Assembly (NCBI RefSeq): GCF_024494385.1
Contig: NZ_JAEVLT010000004.1
Span: forward strand, 1 to 64,000
Length of the DNA stretch: 64,000 bases
From: Bacillus sp. EB600
GTDB lineage: Bacteria > Bacillota > Bacilli > Bacillales > Cytobacillaceae
Direction of reading: 5' to 3'
Shown piece after piece: positions 45,180 through 54,574 of this stretch. The notes below the pieces were generated by a model. That model was not told the origin of the DNA and searched no databases. It saw only the letters and a list, made by a program, of their open reading frames with translations. Positions within the stretch are counted from its first letter, which is position 1; each line of letters begins with the position of its first letter. Both the position numbers and the translations under genes were made by a program.

Positions 45180-47025
45180 TAAAAAAACTCCGATCAGCCT
45201 AAACCGTATATTCGGTATAATGAGATAAAATGAGTGTACGAGGAGTTTAACGATGAAAATCACTCGAATCTGTTTATTAGTAGTGAATAAAAACGAAGAG
45301 ATAGAGCATCTCATTGAATTGATGAGAACCTGGTGTTCGGCAATGCGATATTCTTTCAATCGTTTAGTGGAAGGAGAAAAACCTAGCACTGTCATTAAAA
45401 TCATTCAACAAAAATTTCGTTTAAATAAACGATATGCAGAAGATGCGGTTTTGCAAGCTCAAGCTGTTATCACTAGCCAGATAGAATTGCTGCCCATTCA
45501 CATTGAGGAAGTGCAGGCGAAGATTCAAAAAACAGTTCGAAAAATAGAAGATTATCAAACGGGTAAAAAAAAGCCAAAGAGAGTCTCGCTTGATATATGT
45601 TTAGCTGGTCTACAAGCTCGTCTAGATAAACTTCAAGAAAAGGAATCCGTACTTTTGAAACACCGTTAACAGGGAACTATTCCAACGGTTATTTTCGGAG
45701 GAAAGAAAAAATTTTATGATCGTTTGGACAACAAGATTTCACAACAAGAATGGAAAGAACTTCGTGCGAATACTCTATACTCCCGTGGGGGTAAATCAAA
45801 AAAAGGAAATCTAAACATAAGAATGGTGTTGGATGAGACAGAAAACCAATTTTATTTGGAAGTTGCTAATCCACTTCTGAAAAATGAGGGGGAGAAAAAT
45901 AGTCCAAGGCTTCATTTTAGAGTCTCTATTCCGGATAAATATTTTGAGGAAATCGTCAATATTGTTATGCCAAACGTTAATGGAAAAACTCCGAAGGGAA
46001 AAGCAATCGAGGAATATCAAGTTTACTCCATTGAGGTCAAACGAAAAGGTGGAAAATTTTATGTTCACATGACGTATAACCTTGAAACCTTTGGTTCTGA
46101 ACTAAAATGGAATGAGAAAACACAAACCGATATTGTGGCGGGAATCGATGTGAATATTGACAAAATTGCCGTAACAATTTTAACAAAGCAAGGCCGTTTC
46201 TTGGAATCTAGAACGTTTTATTGCCATGAAATGGAGTATGTAAAAAGAAACAGAAGAACCAATGTTGCTAGAGAAACGGCAAAAGAAGTAATTGACTATT
46301 TAACGCAATGGAATGTTGGAACCTTTGTTTTAGAAGATCTCAAATTTAAACAAGAACATGATACAGATAAGAGGTTTAATCGTCTTGTCCATTCTTTCTC
46401 AAAAAATAAGCTGCAAAAAGCTCTTATTTCAAGAGGTTTGAAATTTGGATTCAAAATAAAGAAGATCAACCCTGCTTATACGTCGGTTATTGGCCGATTC
46501 AAGTATTCCAAAATGTATGGTCTCTCGGTCCACGAGGCTGCTTCTTTCGTGATTGGAAGAAGAGGTCTGGATTTTGAGGAAAAAATTCCGAAAGAATTAG
46601 TAAACCAACTTCGTTCTTTGGTGAAACCAATGTTAATTCAAATTCTCGGATCAATGGAAGAATCCGAGAAAAAAACAACCAATGGTAAACAAAGAAGAAA
46701 ATTTATAGCGATGATGTTAAAAAACATTGATGACTTTAAAGAACACCATAGTTGGAAACTATGGAATGTCATACACAAAACATTACTTATAAAGAACCAG
46801 AAATTACAACTAAAGGAGGTGTAATCCTCGGTTACAAAAGCCTTGCGGAAGTCTGACCAACAGAAGGAATGGTCTTTCGCAATTGCCAGCTCTAACAGAG
46901 CACCGCAGGCAGTCTTGGACAAAAGGTTCATGACAGGGGTTCTATTCCTTTCCTGACGGAGTGACGTGAGAATCGTCATGGTAGGTCCCTTTTCTTGGTT
47001 CAGGGGCGAATAGTTACTATTTGAA
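45180..47025 (+). mobile_element. TnpB-only IS605/IS1341-type element
   Basis: A tnpB pseudogene with no tnpA beside it. A left-end hairpin candidate, ACCGTATATTCGGT, lies at 45201-45214. The right part, from 46825 to about 47020, is non-coding with foldable segments (TGACGTGAGAATCGTCA at 46961-46977 and a small AATAG-TTA-CTATT hairpin at 47009-47021) and probably holds the omega RNA. I cannot place the exact ends; the limits are approximate. Confidence 0.55.
45253..46824 (+). pseudogene. TnpB-like RNA-guided nuclease gene with one nonsense codon
   Basis: A frame of 523 codons from ATG 45253 is interrupted only by TAA at 45667-45669 (after LLKHR); reading goes on in the same frame with QGTIPTVIFGGKKKFY. 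RuvC acidic residues are seen in VAGIDVNIDKIAVTI and in TFVLEDLKFKQ. The C-terminal zinc finger of standard TnpB is absent; in its place is the HEAASFVIGRRGLDF type of ending seen in some Bacillus relatives. One point mutation (probably AAA to TAA) would restore the gene, so inactivation looks recent. A downstream TTG at 45724 might allow a truncated protein. Confidence 0.8.
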
Positions 47026-47068
47026 AACTTTTAGTAGTTTTTAATAGATTTTTGTAACCAGGAAGGTT

Positions 47069-47896
47069 ATGAAACAAGCAATTAATGAGCATCAAGCAAT
47101 AAATAACATTAATGTTTATTATGAACTATACCCGAAACAATCGGCACAAACAGTTGTTTTATTGCATGGGTTTCTTTCCTCTACTTTTACTTTTCGTCAT
47201 TTAATCCCATTATTAACTCAGGAATTTCAAGTTTTATCAGTTGATTTACCGCCATTTGGTAAAAGTGAAAAATCAAACCGTTTTGTGTACTCCTATAAAA
47301 ATATGGCAAATACCGTCATCCAGCTGATTGAGCTTCTTGGTTTAAAAGATATTGTTTTAATTGGACATTCCATGGGTGGGCAGATTGCTCTTAATATGCT
47401 TCACTTTATGCCAAATATTGCTGAAAAGGCAGTTCTAATTAGTAGTTCCTCCTATTTAAAGCGGTCATCCTTGCCACTTATTTTTTCAAGCTATATCCCA
47501 TTTTTCCACCTATTTATTAAATATTGGTTAGCTCGAACCGGTGTTAAGAAAAACCTCCAGGATTCGATCTATAATCATACTTTAATAAATGATGAAATGA
47601 TAAACGGATATCTAGAACCATTTCTGCGAAATGAAATTTTCGTCGCCCTTGGAAGAATGATTCGCCACCGCGAAGGCGACCTTCCTGTCAATGCACTTAA
47701 CAGCATTCAAACACCCTGCTTGCTGATTTGGGGAGAGCACGACAAATCTGTTCCACTCCATATTGGTAAACAGTTACGCAAGGACTTAACGAATTCGCAG
47801 CTTATTGTTTTAACTGAAACTGGACATGCAGTCCCCGAAGAACGACCATTCGAAGTCTACCAGCAAATAAGAGGTTTTCTAACAAGGGACAGGTAG
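47069..47896 (+). CDS. Alpha/beta hydrolase
   Basis: A 275-residue alpha/beta-fold hydrolase. Oxyanion HGFLSST lies near residue 33, nucleophile Ser101 in LIGHSMGGQ, the acid in LIWGEHDKSVP and the catalytic His in TGHAVPEE. AGGAAGG precedes ATG 47069. No signal peptide. Esterase or C-C hydrolase activity is likely; the substrate is unknown. The gene begins about 50 bases after the TnpB element. Confidence 0.85.
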   Translation: MKQAINEHQAINNINVYYELYPKQSAQTVVLLHGFLSSTFTFRHLIPLLTQEFQVLSVDLPPFGKSEKSNRFVYSYKNMANTVIQLIELLGLKDIVLIGHSMGGQIALNMLHFMPNIAEKAVLISSSSYLKRSSLPLIFSSYIPFFHLFIKYWLARTGVKKNLQDSIYNHTLINDEMINGYLEPFLRNEIFVALGRMIRHREGDLPVNALNSIQTPCLLIWGEHDKSVPLHIGKQLRKDLTNSQLIVLTETGHAVPEERPFEVYQQIRGFLTRDR

Positions 47897-47932
47897 CAAT
47901 CAACAGATATCAAAACTTTACATTTAAAACGC

Positions 47933-47972
47933 AAAGGACAGCCTCCATGCTATGGAAGGCTGTCCTTTTTTA
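47933..47972 (+). terminator. Terminator
   Basis: AAAGGACAGCCT and AGGCTGTCCTTT with a T tract. Confidence 0.9.
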
Positions 47973-48000
47973 AAGAATAAGAAAGCATAAATTTTCAACT

Positions 48001-48213
48001 TAGATAACCGTCTAGCTCCGACGCACAGGAAGTGCTAGTACCGACGTTGCCGCCAGGTCGGCGGCGTTTTTAGTCGGCCAGCACCCAGCGACTAGTGTAC
48101 TTCGCCAACTTCCCTATGATAAGTCAAGCACGAATGTGCTTACGCTCTCCATGTTTCCTTTATCTCAGTCAGTGGGCTCCAGTCCTGTCGTGCACTAAAC
48201 AGGCGCTTTTGTT
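48001..48213 (-). repeat. Structured intergenic repeat, copy C
   Basis: Read on the minus strand it has GATAAAGGAAACA, a variable hairpin (AAGCACATTCGTGCTT) and TTGACTTATCATAGGGA, as in copies A and B. It carries an extra GC-rich block of about 70 bases (48020-48090) near its 3' end that the others lack. Confidence 0.75.
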
Positions 48214-48215
48214 CT

Positions 48216-49232
48216 TTACATATTTATAAATGTATCGTTTGCTTTTACGTTTGTTTTAATGACCTTACTATCATATAACCACTTAGAAATATTCTCCCAT
48301 GTAGCCGGATCCTGATAGCCGAATGACTTATCTTTCGCATCCATCATTGGAAGAAGAATTTGTAAACTCTTTGTTTCTACTGCTTTATCAAGCGGTGAGG
48401 ATTTGTCTTCATGCTTGAAGAGAATATTTAAGCTTTCTTCTGGGTGTTTTTGGACATATTGTTGTCCCTTCGAAGCAGCAGCCATAAACTTTTTAAATAC
48501 TTCCGGTTTTTGTTTTAAGGCTTTTTCTCCTGCGACCATCACTAATTCATAATAATCTGGCACCCCATATTTTTCAGGACTAAAAGCGGTCATAGGGTGT
48601 CCCTCTTTATCAAGCAATAATTTTTCATGGTTAAGATAACCACCGATAAGGGCATCTGTTTTTTTCGTTGCCATTGCCGGAATTAGGTCCCAGCCGACAT
48701 CAACCATTTTGATTTTAGTTGGATCGCCGCCGTCAGTCTTGACCATTGTTTGGACAATCGCCTCATCTAATGGAACGGATGGATATCCGATTGTTTTTCC
48801 TGACCCTAAATCTTTTGGTGATTGAATCGGTCCATTACTTGGAACCATTAAAACATTTAAAGGATGACGTACAATTGCTGCAAACGATTGAACAGGAATA
48901 TTTTGATCACGCGCAATTACAATTTGAGGCTGGTAGCTTAGAGCCATATCGATCTTGTTAGCTGCAACCAACTTAAGTGGATCGTTTGTATCCGCCGGCA
49001 TTTGAATCGTTACATCCAAGCCTTGATCTTTAAAATACCCTTTTTCCTGGGCAACGTACAGGAACGAGTGAACGGCATTTGGATACCAATCCAACATTAA
49101 CGTTACTTTTTGTAAATTTTTATTGGATTCAGTGTTTTTTTCTGTTGCTGTTTGGTCATTTTTTGTTCCGCTACTGCAAGCACTCAATAAGAGTAATAAC
49201 AAACAAATCATTAAAGTAGATATCTTTTTCAT
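48216..49232 (-). CDS. thiY: Pyrimidine-precursor binding lipoprotein ThiY
   Basis: A 338-residue NMT1/THI5-like substrate-binding lipoprotein. The signal peptide ends LLLLLLSAC. The mature part has LDWYPNAVHSFLYVAQEKGY and the two-lobe layout of ThiY, which captures N-formyl-4-amino-5-aminomethyl-2-methylpyrimidine, a thiamin breakdown product. ThiX, ThiZ, TenA and YlmB are encoded upstream on the same strand. It is the last gene, separated from thiX by a 155-base gap with short repeats, so its level may be set separately. Confidence 0.9.
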   Translation of the reverse strand: MKKISTLMICLLLLLLSACSSGTKNDQTATEKNTESNKNLQKVTLMLDWYPNAVHSFLYVAQEKGYFKDQGLDVTIQMPADTNDPLKLVAANKIDMALSYQPQIVIARDQNIPVQSFAAIVRHPLNVLMVPSNGPIQSPKDLGSGKTIGYPSVPLDEAIVQTMVKTDGGDPTKIKMVDVGWDLIPAMATKKTDALIGGYLNHEKLLLDKEGHPMTAFSPEKYGVPDYYELVMVAGEKALKQKPEVFKKFMAAASKGQQYVQKHPEESLNILFKHEDKSSPLDKAVETKSLQILLPMMDAKDKSFGYQDPATWENISKWLYDSKVIKTNVKANDTFINM

Positions 49233-49275
49233 CTAAATTTCTTCCTTCCGTACTTCTCTATTTACATATATTGTT

Positions 49276-49372
49276 AAAATGCTCATAACCTGCTGAAAAT
49301 GGTTCATACCCTATATATAATGGGTCATAACAAGCCCAAAATGGCTCATAACTCTGCGAAATGGCTCATAAC
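49276..49372. repeat. Five degenerate 21-base tandem repeats
   Basis: Units near AAATGGCTCATAAC recur with a period of 20-21 bases (five CAT cores at 49284, 49305, 49326, 49347 and 49367). They sit between thiX and thiY. Confidence 0.8.
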
Positions 49373-49388
49373 AAATTCCTGCCAGGTT

Positions 49389-50156
49389 TTATCTAACCCG
49401 GTTTTTCAATAATTGCTTTTCTAATAAACTAATGAATAAAAATAAGACAATTCCCATTAATGAAAGTAAAAATACTGCTGCAAATACGGCGTCAGCCTGC
49501 AAACTTCCTGACATTCTCCGGCTAAAATAGCCGAGACCCTCGCTTGCACCCAGCCATTCCCCAACCGTTGCACCGACAACACAATAAACGACTGACATTT
49601 TCAAGCCCGATAAAAAAATCGGCAAACCAAGCGGCACCTGAATTTTCTTAAAAAGATCCCAACGGTTCGCACCCATTGTCAGTAGCAATTCCCGGTATTC
49701 ATCACCTCCAGATTTAAGTCCATCATAGGTGCTTACTACAATCGGGAAGAAGGCAGTAAGAATTGTCACCGCGATTTTGCTCCAAATCGAATATCCAAAC
49801 CACATAATAAAAATTGGTGAAATAGCGATCAGTGGTATCGTCTGCGAAATAACGAGAAACGGATAGAGGACCTTTTCAAGCGGCCGCCAAAAGTGCATGC
49901 CGACACCTAAGAGAATCCCGCCGATAACCGAGAGCGCAAAACCAATTAAGACCTCCTCAAGCGTAACGGGTAAATGTACACCTAATAAAAGCTGCCGATT
50001 ATCTAGTAACGAGTTCCAAATGGCCGATGGAGAAGGTAAAATAAATGATGGGATCCATCCCTTTCGAACGACCCATTCCCAGATACTGAACAGAAGGACG
50101 ACAACCAAAACAAACAAGCCATAGTTTTCTGTCCATTTTTTCAAGTTAGTTTTCAT
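49389..50156 (-). CDS. thiX: ABC permease ThiX
   Basis: A 255-residue membrane permease with six helices and the EAA-type loop (YRELLLTMGANRWDLFKKIQ) near residue 150. It forms the channel for the pyrimidine taken up by ThiY. The start ATG overlaps the end of thiZ by 11 bases. Family: SsuC/TauC-like permeases of nitrate/sulfonate/thiamin-precursor importers. Confidence 0.9.
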   Translation of the reverse strand: MKTNLKKWTENYGLFVLVVVLLFSIWEWVVRKGWIPSFILPSPSAIWNSLLDNRQLLLGVHLPVTLEEVLIGFALSVIGGILLGVGMHFWRPLEKVLYPFLVISQTIPLIAISPIFIMWFGYSIWSKIAVTILTAFFPIVVSTYDGLKSGGDEYRELLLTMGANRWDLFKKIQVPLGLPIFLSGLKMSVVYCVVGATVGEWLGASEGLGYFSRRMSGSLQADAVFAAVFLLSLMGIVLFLFISLLEKQLLKNRVR

Positions 50157-50898
50157 CAGAAATCAGCCTCTCCAGTTCTTTTCTCATCGTAATAAACTCC
50201 GATTGATAGATAAGTTCTGGACTTCTTGGCCTTGGTAAGTTAACTTTCAACTCTTGAACCTTCTGACCGCTGAGACCTGGCAGCAAATAGATTCGATCAC
50301 TCAATAGAATTGCTTCCTCTAAATCATGGGTAATAAATAACACTGTCTTCTGTAAATCTCCCCATAATTCCAATAACCAGCTATGCATTTTCCGTTTTGT
50401 CAATGCATCGAGGGCACCAAATGGCTCATCTAATAGTAAGAGATCCCTGCCAGTCATAATGGTTCGTAAAAAAGCGACCCGCTGTTTCATTCCTCCAGAA
50501 AGTTCATGTGGGTATGCTTTTTCATAGGCGGCTAATCCAAACCGGGATAACCATTCACGGATTTCCGCCATTTTTGGATGCTTATTTTCCTTGGTAAGCT
50601 CCAGTGGTAGCAAAATGTTGTCCATTACTGTTCTCCATGGCAACAGCAAATCCTTTTGCGGCATATAGCCAACTTTCCCTAACCGATTAGCGGCCAATTC
50701 GCCGGCAATCCATATTTCCCCTTGTTTCGGCTCCAGCAAACCAGTAATCAGCCTAAACAAGGTGCTTTTTCCAGACCCGCTTGCGCCGATAAGGGACACA
50801 AACTCTCCTTGCTTAACATTTATCGATACATTTTGAAAAATCAGCTTGTTGCCATCCTCAATTGGAAAGGAAAATTCTAGTTCTTTTATTGCTAACAT
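50146..50898 (-). CDS. thiZ: ABC ATPase ThiZ
   Basis: A 250-residue ATPase. Walker A is GASGSGKST near residue 40, signature LSGGMKQR, Walker B LLLLDEPFGALD. ATG 50898 lies seven bases after the tenA stop codon, so translation is probably coupled; the longer ORF to 50958 overlaps tenA and has no reason to be used. It energises ThiX. Confidence 0.9.
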   Translation of the reverse strand: MLAIKELEFSFPIEDGNKLIFQNVSINVKQGEFVSLIGASGSGKSTLFRLITGLLEPKQGEIWIAGELAANRLGKVGYMPQKDLLLPWRTVMDNILLPLELTKENKHPKMAEIREWLSRFGLAAYEKAYPHELSGGMKQRVAFLRTIMTGRDLLLLDEPFGALDALTKRKMHSWLLELWGDLQKTVLFITHDLEEAILLSDRIYLLPGLSGQKVQELKVNLPRPRSPELIYQSEFITMRKELERLISDEN

Positions 50899-50905
50899 TG
50901 CTGTG

Positions 50906-51577
50906 TCAGACAGGCCAATCGCCCCCCTGGTAAACCATATCCCAAAACATGTATTCAAACCGGGATGTTGTTAGGAAGTGTTCTTCGATTATGTCCAGTT
51001 CCCTTTGTGGTTTGCCATCAACTAATTGATCTAACAGATTAATCAACCAAGTGGCCAAGGCTCCGAATTCTTTCGAGGCGTACATGTTAATCCAATTGCC
51101 GTATAAAGGATGTTCGGTTGAGTCTGGATAATTTTTAGCCAGCAGCTTGCCGATTTCCCAATAACTCCACATACACGGCAGCAAGGTGGAAATCAGCTCT
51201 TCTAACGAGCCGTTTTGGGCAACATTTAACATATAGCGGGTATAGGCTAGATTGATCGGCGTTGGCTTTGTTTCCTCAAGCTGCTGATTGGTAATCCCAA
51301 ACCGCTCAGCATAATGGCGGTGTAGATCCATTTCTCCATGTAAGGTTTCATCAAGCAGCTTAGCAAAATACCCCATCGTTTCAATATCTCTTGCCTTCAC
51401 TGCTCCGAATGCAAACAACTTAGCATAATCAATCAAAAACACATAATCCTGCTTCATATAGCGGATAAATGATTCAACCGGTAACTCCCCTGTGCCTAAA
51501 CCAACAACAAAAGGATGCCGATGGGTCTTATCCCAAACCTCACTTACTTTTTCATAAAGAGTTTGTGAGAACTTCAT
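50906..51577 (-). CDS. tenA: Aminopyrimidine aminohydrolase (thiaminase II) TenA
   Basis: A 223-residue all-helical TenA. Catalytic Cys135 lies in TLLPCMWSYWEIG, with Asp44, Tyr112 and Glu208 at the positions known for B. subtilis TenA. It hydrolyses 4-amino-5-aminomethyl-2-methylpyrimidine to the hydroxymethyl form used for thiamin synthesis. It follows ylmB by two bases, so the deformylase and the aminohydrolase are made together. Confidence 0.95.
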   Translation of the reverse strand: MKFSQTLYEKVSEVWDKTHRHPFVVGLGTGELPVESFIRYMKQDYVFLIDYAKLFAFGAVKARDIETMGYFAKLLDETLHGEMDLHRHYAERFGITNQQLEETKPTPINLAYTRYMLNVAQNGSLEELISTLLPCMWSYWEIGKLLAKNYPDSTEHPLYGNWINMYASKEFGALATWLINLLDQLVDGKPQRELDIIEEHFLTTSRFEYMFWDMVYQGGDWPV

Positions 51578-51579
51578 CG

Positions 51580-52872
51580 TTATTCCCCCTTTCTAGTATT
51601 GCACCACTCAGCAATAAAGACAGCAAGGACTTTCGTGAAATCTAACAATTGCTGAATCTCCACTTTTTCATTTACCGCATGGGCATCTTCTAATTTTCCC
51701 GGCCCGAAAATAACGGTTGGAATACCGGCCCGGCCCAACCAACCAGCATCCGTAACGGTTGAAGACATGCCAATCTGCGTTTTTTCTGATAATAAGCTTT
51801 GATAGATGTTTGCCAGGCAGCTTGTTCCGGGATGCTCGGGATCAATTTCTAACGAAGGAAAAATTTCGCCGCGGTCTTCAATCATTGACTTTCCGCCCCA
51901 AACAAATTGCGGTGGATTATCTTTGAGCCACGGATCAGCACTAGCTACTGCTTGGATATGCTGTTCAATTTCCTTTGTTACTTCTTCATAGTCTTCATCT
52001 GGATAAAAATGAACAGTAATCCACAAAGCGCAGCGATCGGCAATAAAAGCGGCATGTCTGCCTCCTTCAATTACAGCCGGATTTATTGTATTCACACCAG
52101 GGGCAAAACCTTCATAGCTCTTGGTAACAGCCCAATGCCGTTCAAGCTCCTGCAAACCAGAAATAACCTTCATCATTTTTTCAATCGCGCTGGCTCCTTG
52201 TACACCGCCACCAGCGTGAATCATTTTCGAGCGGATACCATCATGATAGGTTTCTTTGCTTTCAACGATAATCCAACCTGTAATGACGCCGCCTTGGCCT
52301 TGAATATGTAAATCACTTGTATCGACTACAACTGCGTAGTCTGCTGTATATCCTCTTTCTGTACATGCCAATGTCCCAGCCTCACCAACTTCTTCACCAA
52401 TAACTGACTGAAATTGGAGGTCACCATGAAGAGGTATCCCAAGTTCCTTTAAAATCTTAATGGCGATTAGCGATGCCGCGATTCCGCCCTTCATATCGGC
52501 AACACCGCGCCCATACACATAGGGATCTTTTATCCATGTCTTAAAAGGAGAGGAGTCCCATTCATTATCGTTCCCAACCTCTGCCACATCAACATGACCG
52601 TTTACAATTAAACTTTTATAAAGCCCCGGAGATGTTCCAGGTAATATCCCTACAACATTCGAATCACCAGGGTAAACCTCCCACATATCTGTTTTAAAGC
52701 CCAATTCATTTAAATAGCCGCTGATAAATCCCTGCACCTCATTCGTATTCCGTGCAGGAGGACTAATTGTAGGAAATGCAATTAAATCAGCTAATAAGTG
52801 CAATAATTCATCTTTCCTGGCCGTAACTTCATGTGAAATTTTTTCGATCAGTTCATTAGATGTCTGACTCAT
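51580..52872 (-). CDS. ylmB: Formylaminopyrimidine deformylase YlmB
   Basis: A 430-residue M20/ArgE-family metallohydrolase. Metal-site motifs are VNGHVDVAEVG, YGRGVADMKGG and GEEVGEAGT. It removes the formyl group from the imported pyrimidine before TenA acts. ATG 52872 follows GGGAGTGAG; the ORF is open through the riboswitch terminator, where no start is used. First gene of the TPP-riboswitch operon. Confidence 0.92.
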   Translation of the reverse strand: MSQTSNELIEKISHEVTARKDELLHLLADLIAFPTISPPARNTNEVQGFISGYLNELGFKTDMWEVYPGDSNVVGILPGTSPGLYKSLIVNGHVDVAEVGNDNEWDSSPFKTWIKDPYVYGRGVADMKGGIAASLIAIKILKELGIPLHGDLQFQSVIGEEVGEAGTLACTERGYTADYAVVVDTSDLHIQGQGGVITGWIIVESKETYHDGIRSKMIHAGGGVQGASAIEKMMKVISGLQELERHWAVTKSYEGFAPGVNTINPAVIEGGRHAAFIADRCALWITVHFYPDEDYEEVTKEIEQHIQAVASADPWLKDNPPQFVWGGKSMIEDRGEIFPSLEIDPEHPGTSCLANIYQSLLSEKTQIGMSSTVTDAGWLGRAGIPTVIFGPGKLEDAHAVNEKVEIQQLLDFTKVLAVFIAEWCNTRKGE

Positions 52873-52900
52873 ATGCTCACTCCCAAAGAAGTCTATTTGA

Positions 52901-52942
52901 AAAAATAAAAACCCGCTTAATTTCCGGAGAAATGAGCGGGTT
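52901..52942 (-). terminator. TPP riboswitch terminator
   Basis: On the minus strand AACCCGCT...AGCGGGTT forms the stem and is followed by TTTTTATTTTTT, 30 bases before the ylmB start. It is the off-state of the riboswitch. Confidence 0.85.
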
Positions 52943-52982
52943 GAAAACAAATCCTAGATCAACATAAAAGATAAATTGTTGT

Positions 52983-53067
52983 TTCATCTTCCCTCCGCTG
53001 GCATCATCCAGATCAGGTTCAAAGGGTTTAGAACATGCGTCCCATCTCAGCCTGCGGCTCCCCTAGT
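52983..53067 (-). ncRNA. TPP riboswitch (THI element)
   Basis: The minus strand contains the conserved TPP aptamer elements: AGGGGAGCC, CTGAGATGGG, ACCCTTTGAACCTGATC and GATGCCAGCGGAGGGAAG. It controls the ylmB-tenA-thiZXY operon by termination. Confidence 0.96.
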
Positions 53068-53157
53068 GAAATTAAAGATTATTAAATTGGCAAGTACTTT
53101 TAAAGTGTAGCATATCAAAAAAATAAGTAAAGTAATATGGTGAACCCTCTACACAAA

Positions 53158-53185
53158 AGACCTGGCCTATTTCACGGCCAGGTCT
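53158..53185. terminator. Terminator of the glnQHMP operon
   Basis: AGACCTGGCC and GGCCAGGTCT pair perfectly; the minus strand then runs TTTTG. Confidence 0.85.
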
Positions 53186-53187
53186 AG

Positions 53188-53838
53188 TTAGAATCTCTTT
53201 ACCTCTAATCTTCTCGCAATCAATGACAAGCAATAGTTAACTGCAAAATACATGAATGCAATGATTATCAACATCGGGATCACATACCCGCTTTTTTGTC
53301 CATAAATAATTTGGGCATTATGTGTTAATTCCGGTAGAGCAATAACCACCGCTAAAGAGGTGTCCTTTAACAGCGAAATAAATTGGCTGACGATGGGCGG
53401 TACCATCCGTCGAAGAGCCTGTGGTAAAATAACATATCTCAGGGTTTGTACATAGTCCAATCCTGAGGAACGGGCAGCTTCAATTTGTCCTTTATCAATC
53501 GAATTTAAACCGCTGCGAATAATTTCTGACAGCATCGCTGATTCAAACAAAGTCAAAGCGGTAATCGCAGCAACAGTAATTGGTAATTTAACACCAATCT
53601 CCGGAAGCGCGAAATAAGTAAAGAAAATGATAAGAAGTAATGGCAGGTTACGAATCGTCTCTACCATTACTGCCAGTATTTTGGAGAAAATAGGAATACG
53701 TGCATATCGTAAAATTCCAATTACTCCGCCGCCAATGAAACTTAATATGATTGAAATAACAGCCACTTTTAATGTAACGCCAAAACCCTCCAGCAAAAAT
53801 TTGAGGTGATCTGGAGTATATGCACCAGAAAAATCCAT
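53188..53838 (-). CDS. glnP: Glutamine-type ABC permease GlnP
   Basis: A 216-residue HisM-family permease with five helices and the coupling loop IEAARSSGLDYVQTLRYVIL. It pairs with GlnM, 14 bases upstream. Together with GlnH and GlnQ it imports a polar amino acid, glutamine by analogy with B. subtilis. Confidence 0.88.
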   Translation of the reverse strand: MDFSGAYTPDHLKFLLEGFGVTLKVAVISIILSFIGGGVIGILRYARIPIFSKILAVMVETIRNLPLLLIIFFTYFALPEIGVKLPITVAAITALTLFESAMLSEIIRSGLNSIDKGQIEAARSSGLDYVQTLRYVILPQALRRMVPPIVSQFISLLKDTSLAVVIALPELTHNAQIIYGQKSGYVIPMLIIIAFMYFAVNYCLSLIARRLEVKRF

Positions 53839-53851
53839 TACGCCACCCCTT

Positions 53852-54502
53852 TCAATTACTCTTCGTTAAGCGCTTTTCAAAATAACTAACGCCAAGACTT
53901 AAAGGAATAGTTAGAATTAGATAAAATACAGCAACAAATATGTACACATCAAAGGTAACAAATGAGCGAGTAGAAATAAGATCAGCCTGATACATTAAAT
54001 CCAGCCCGGCAACAACCCCTAAGATAGAAGAGTTCTTTACTAGATTAATAAATTGGTTGCCCAGCGGTGGAATAACAATTTTGATAGCCTGGGGCAGAAT
54101 AATAAATCTCATTGCTTGATTGTATGTAAGTCCTGAAGAACGTGCGGCCTCCATCTGACCTTTTGGAACAGCTACGATCCCGGCACGTATGGCTTCAGCT
54201 ATAAATGATGCCGTATAAACAGTAAGTGCAATCGTCCCTGCTGTCAAACCATCAAACGCAACCCCAATTGATGCAAGTCCGAAATAAAAAAAGAAGGTAA
54301 TAATGAGAACAGGAATATTCCGAAAAAGCTCAACATAGATGGCCCCCATCCAGTTCAGTGGTTTTATTGGAGCGATCCTCATGACCGCAATCAGTGTTCC
54401 GAGAAAAAAACTGCAAACTAGTGCGATTAGGCTGGCAATGACTGTATTCTTAAAACCCTCTAAATATAAATTTAGGTGATCAGTTAAAATTGAAAAATCC
54501 AT
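53852..54502 (-). CDS. glnM: Glutamine-type ABC permease GlnM
   Basis: A 216-residue paralogue of GlnP with the same layout; the coupling loop is MEAARSSGLTYNQAMRFIIL. An intercistronic hairpin at 54526 separates it from glnH, and such hairpins often let the binding protein be made in excess. Confidence 0.88.
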   Translation of the reverse strand: MDFSILTDHLNLYLEGFKNTVIASLIALVCSFFLGTLIAVMRIAPIKPLNWMGAIYVELFRNIPVLIITFFFYFGLASIGVAFDGLTAGTIALTVYTASFIAEAIRAGIVAVPKGQMEAARSSGLTYNQAMRFIILPQAIKIVIPPLGNQFINLVKNSSILGVVAGLDLMYQADLISTRSFVTFDVYIFVAVFYLILTIPLSLGVSYFEKRLTKSN

Positions 54503-54525
54503 TATACGCCAACTCCTCTTAATAA

Positions 54526-54555
54526 ATCAGGATGAGCATTGCTGCCCATCCTGAT
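54526..54555 (-). terminator. Intercistronic hairpin
   Basis: ATCAGGATG and CATCCTGAT pair between glnH and glnM. With little T tract, it is more likely an mRNA-stabilising or partial terminator. Confidence 0.5.
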
Positions 54556-54574
54556 TGCTACAGCAAATGGATGA

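Noticed and set aside
49276..49372. Short CRISPR-like array
   Set aside because: The repeats are about 14 bases with only 6-7 bases between them, they are degenerate, and there are no cas genes.
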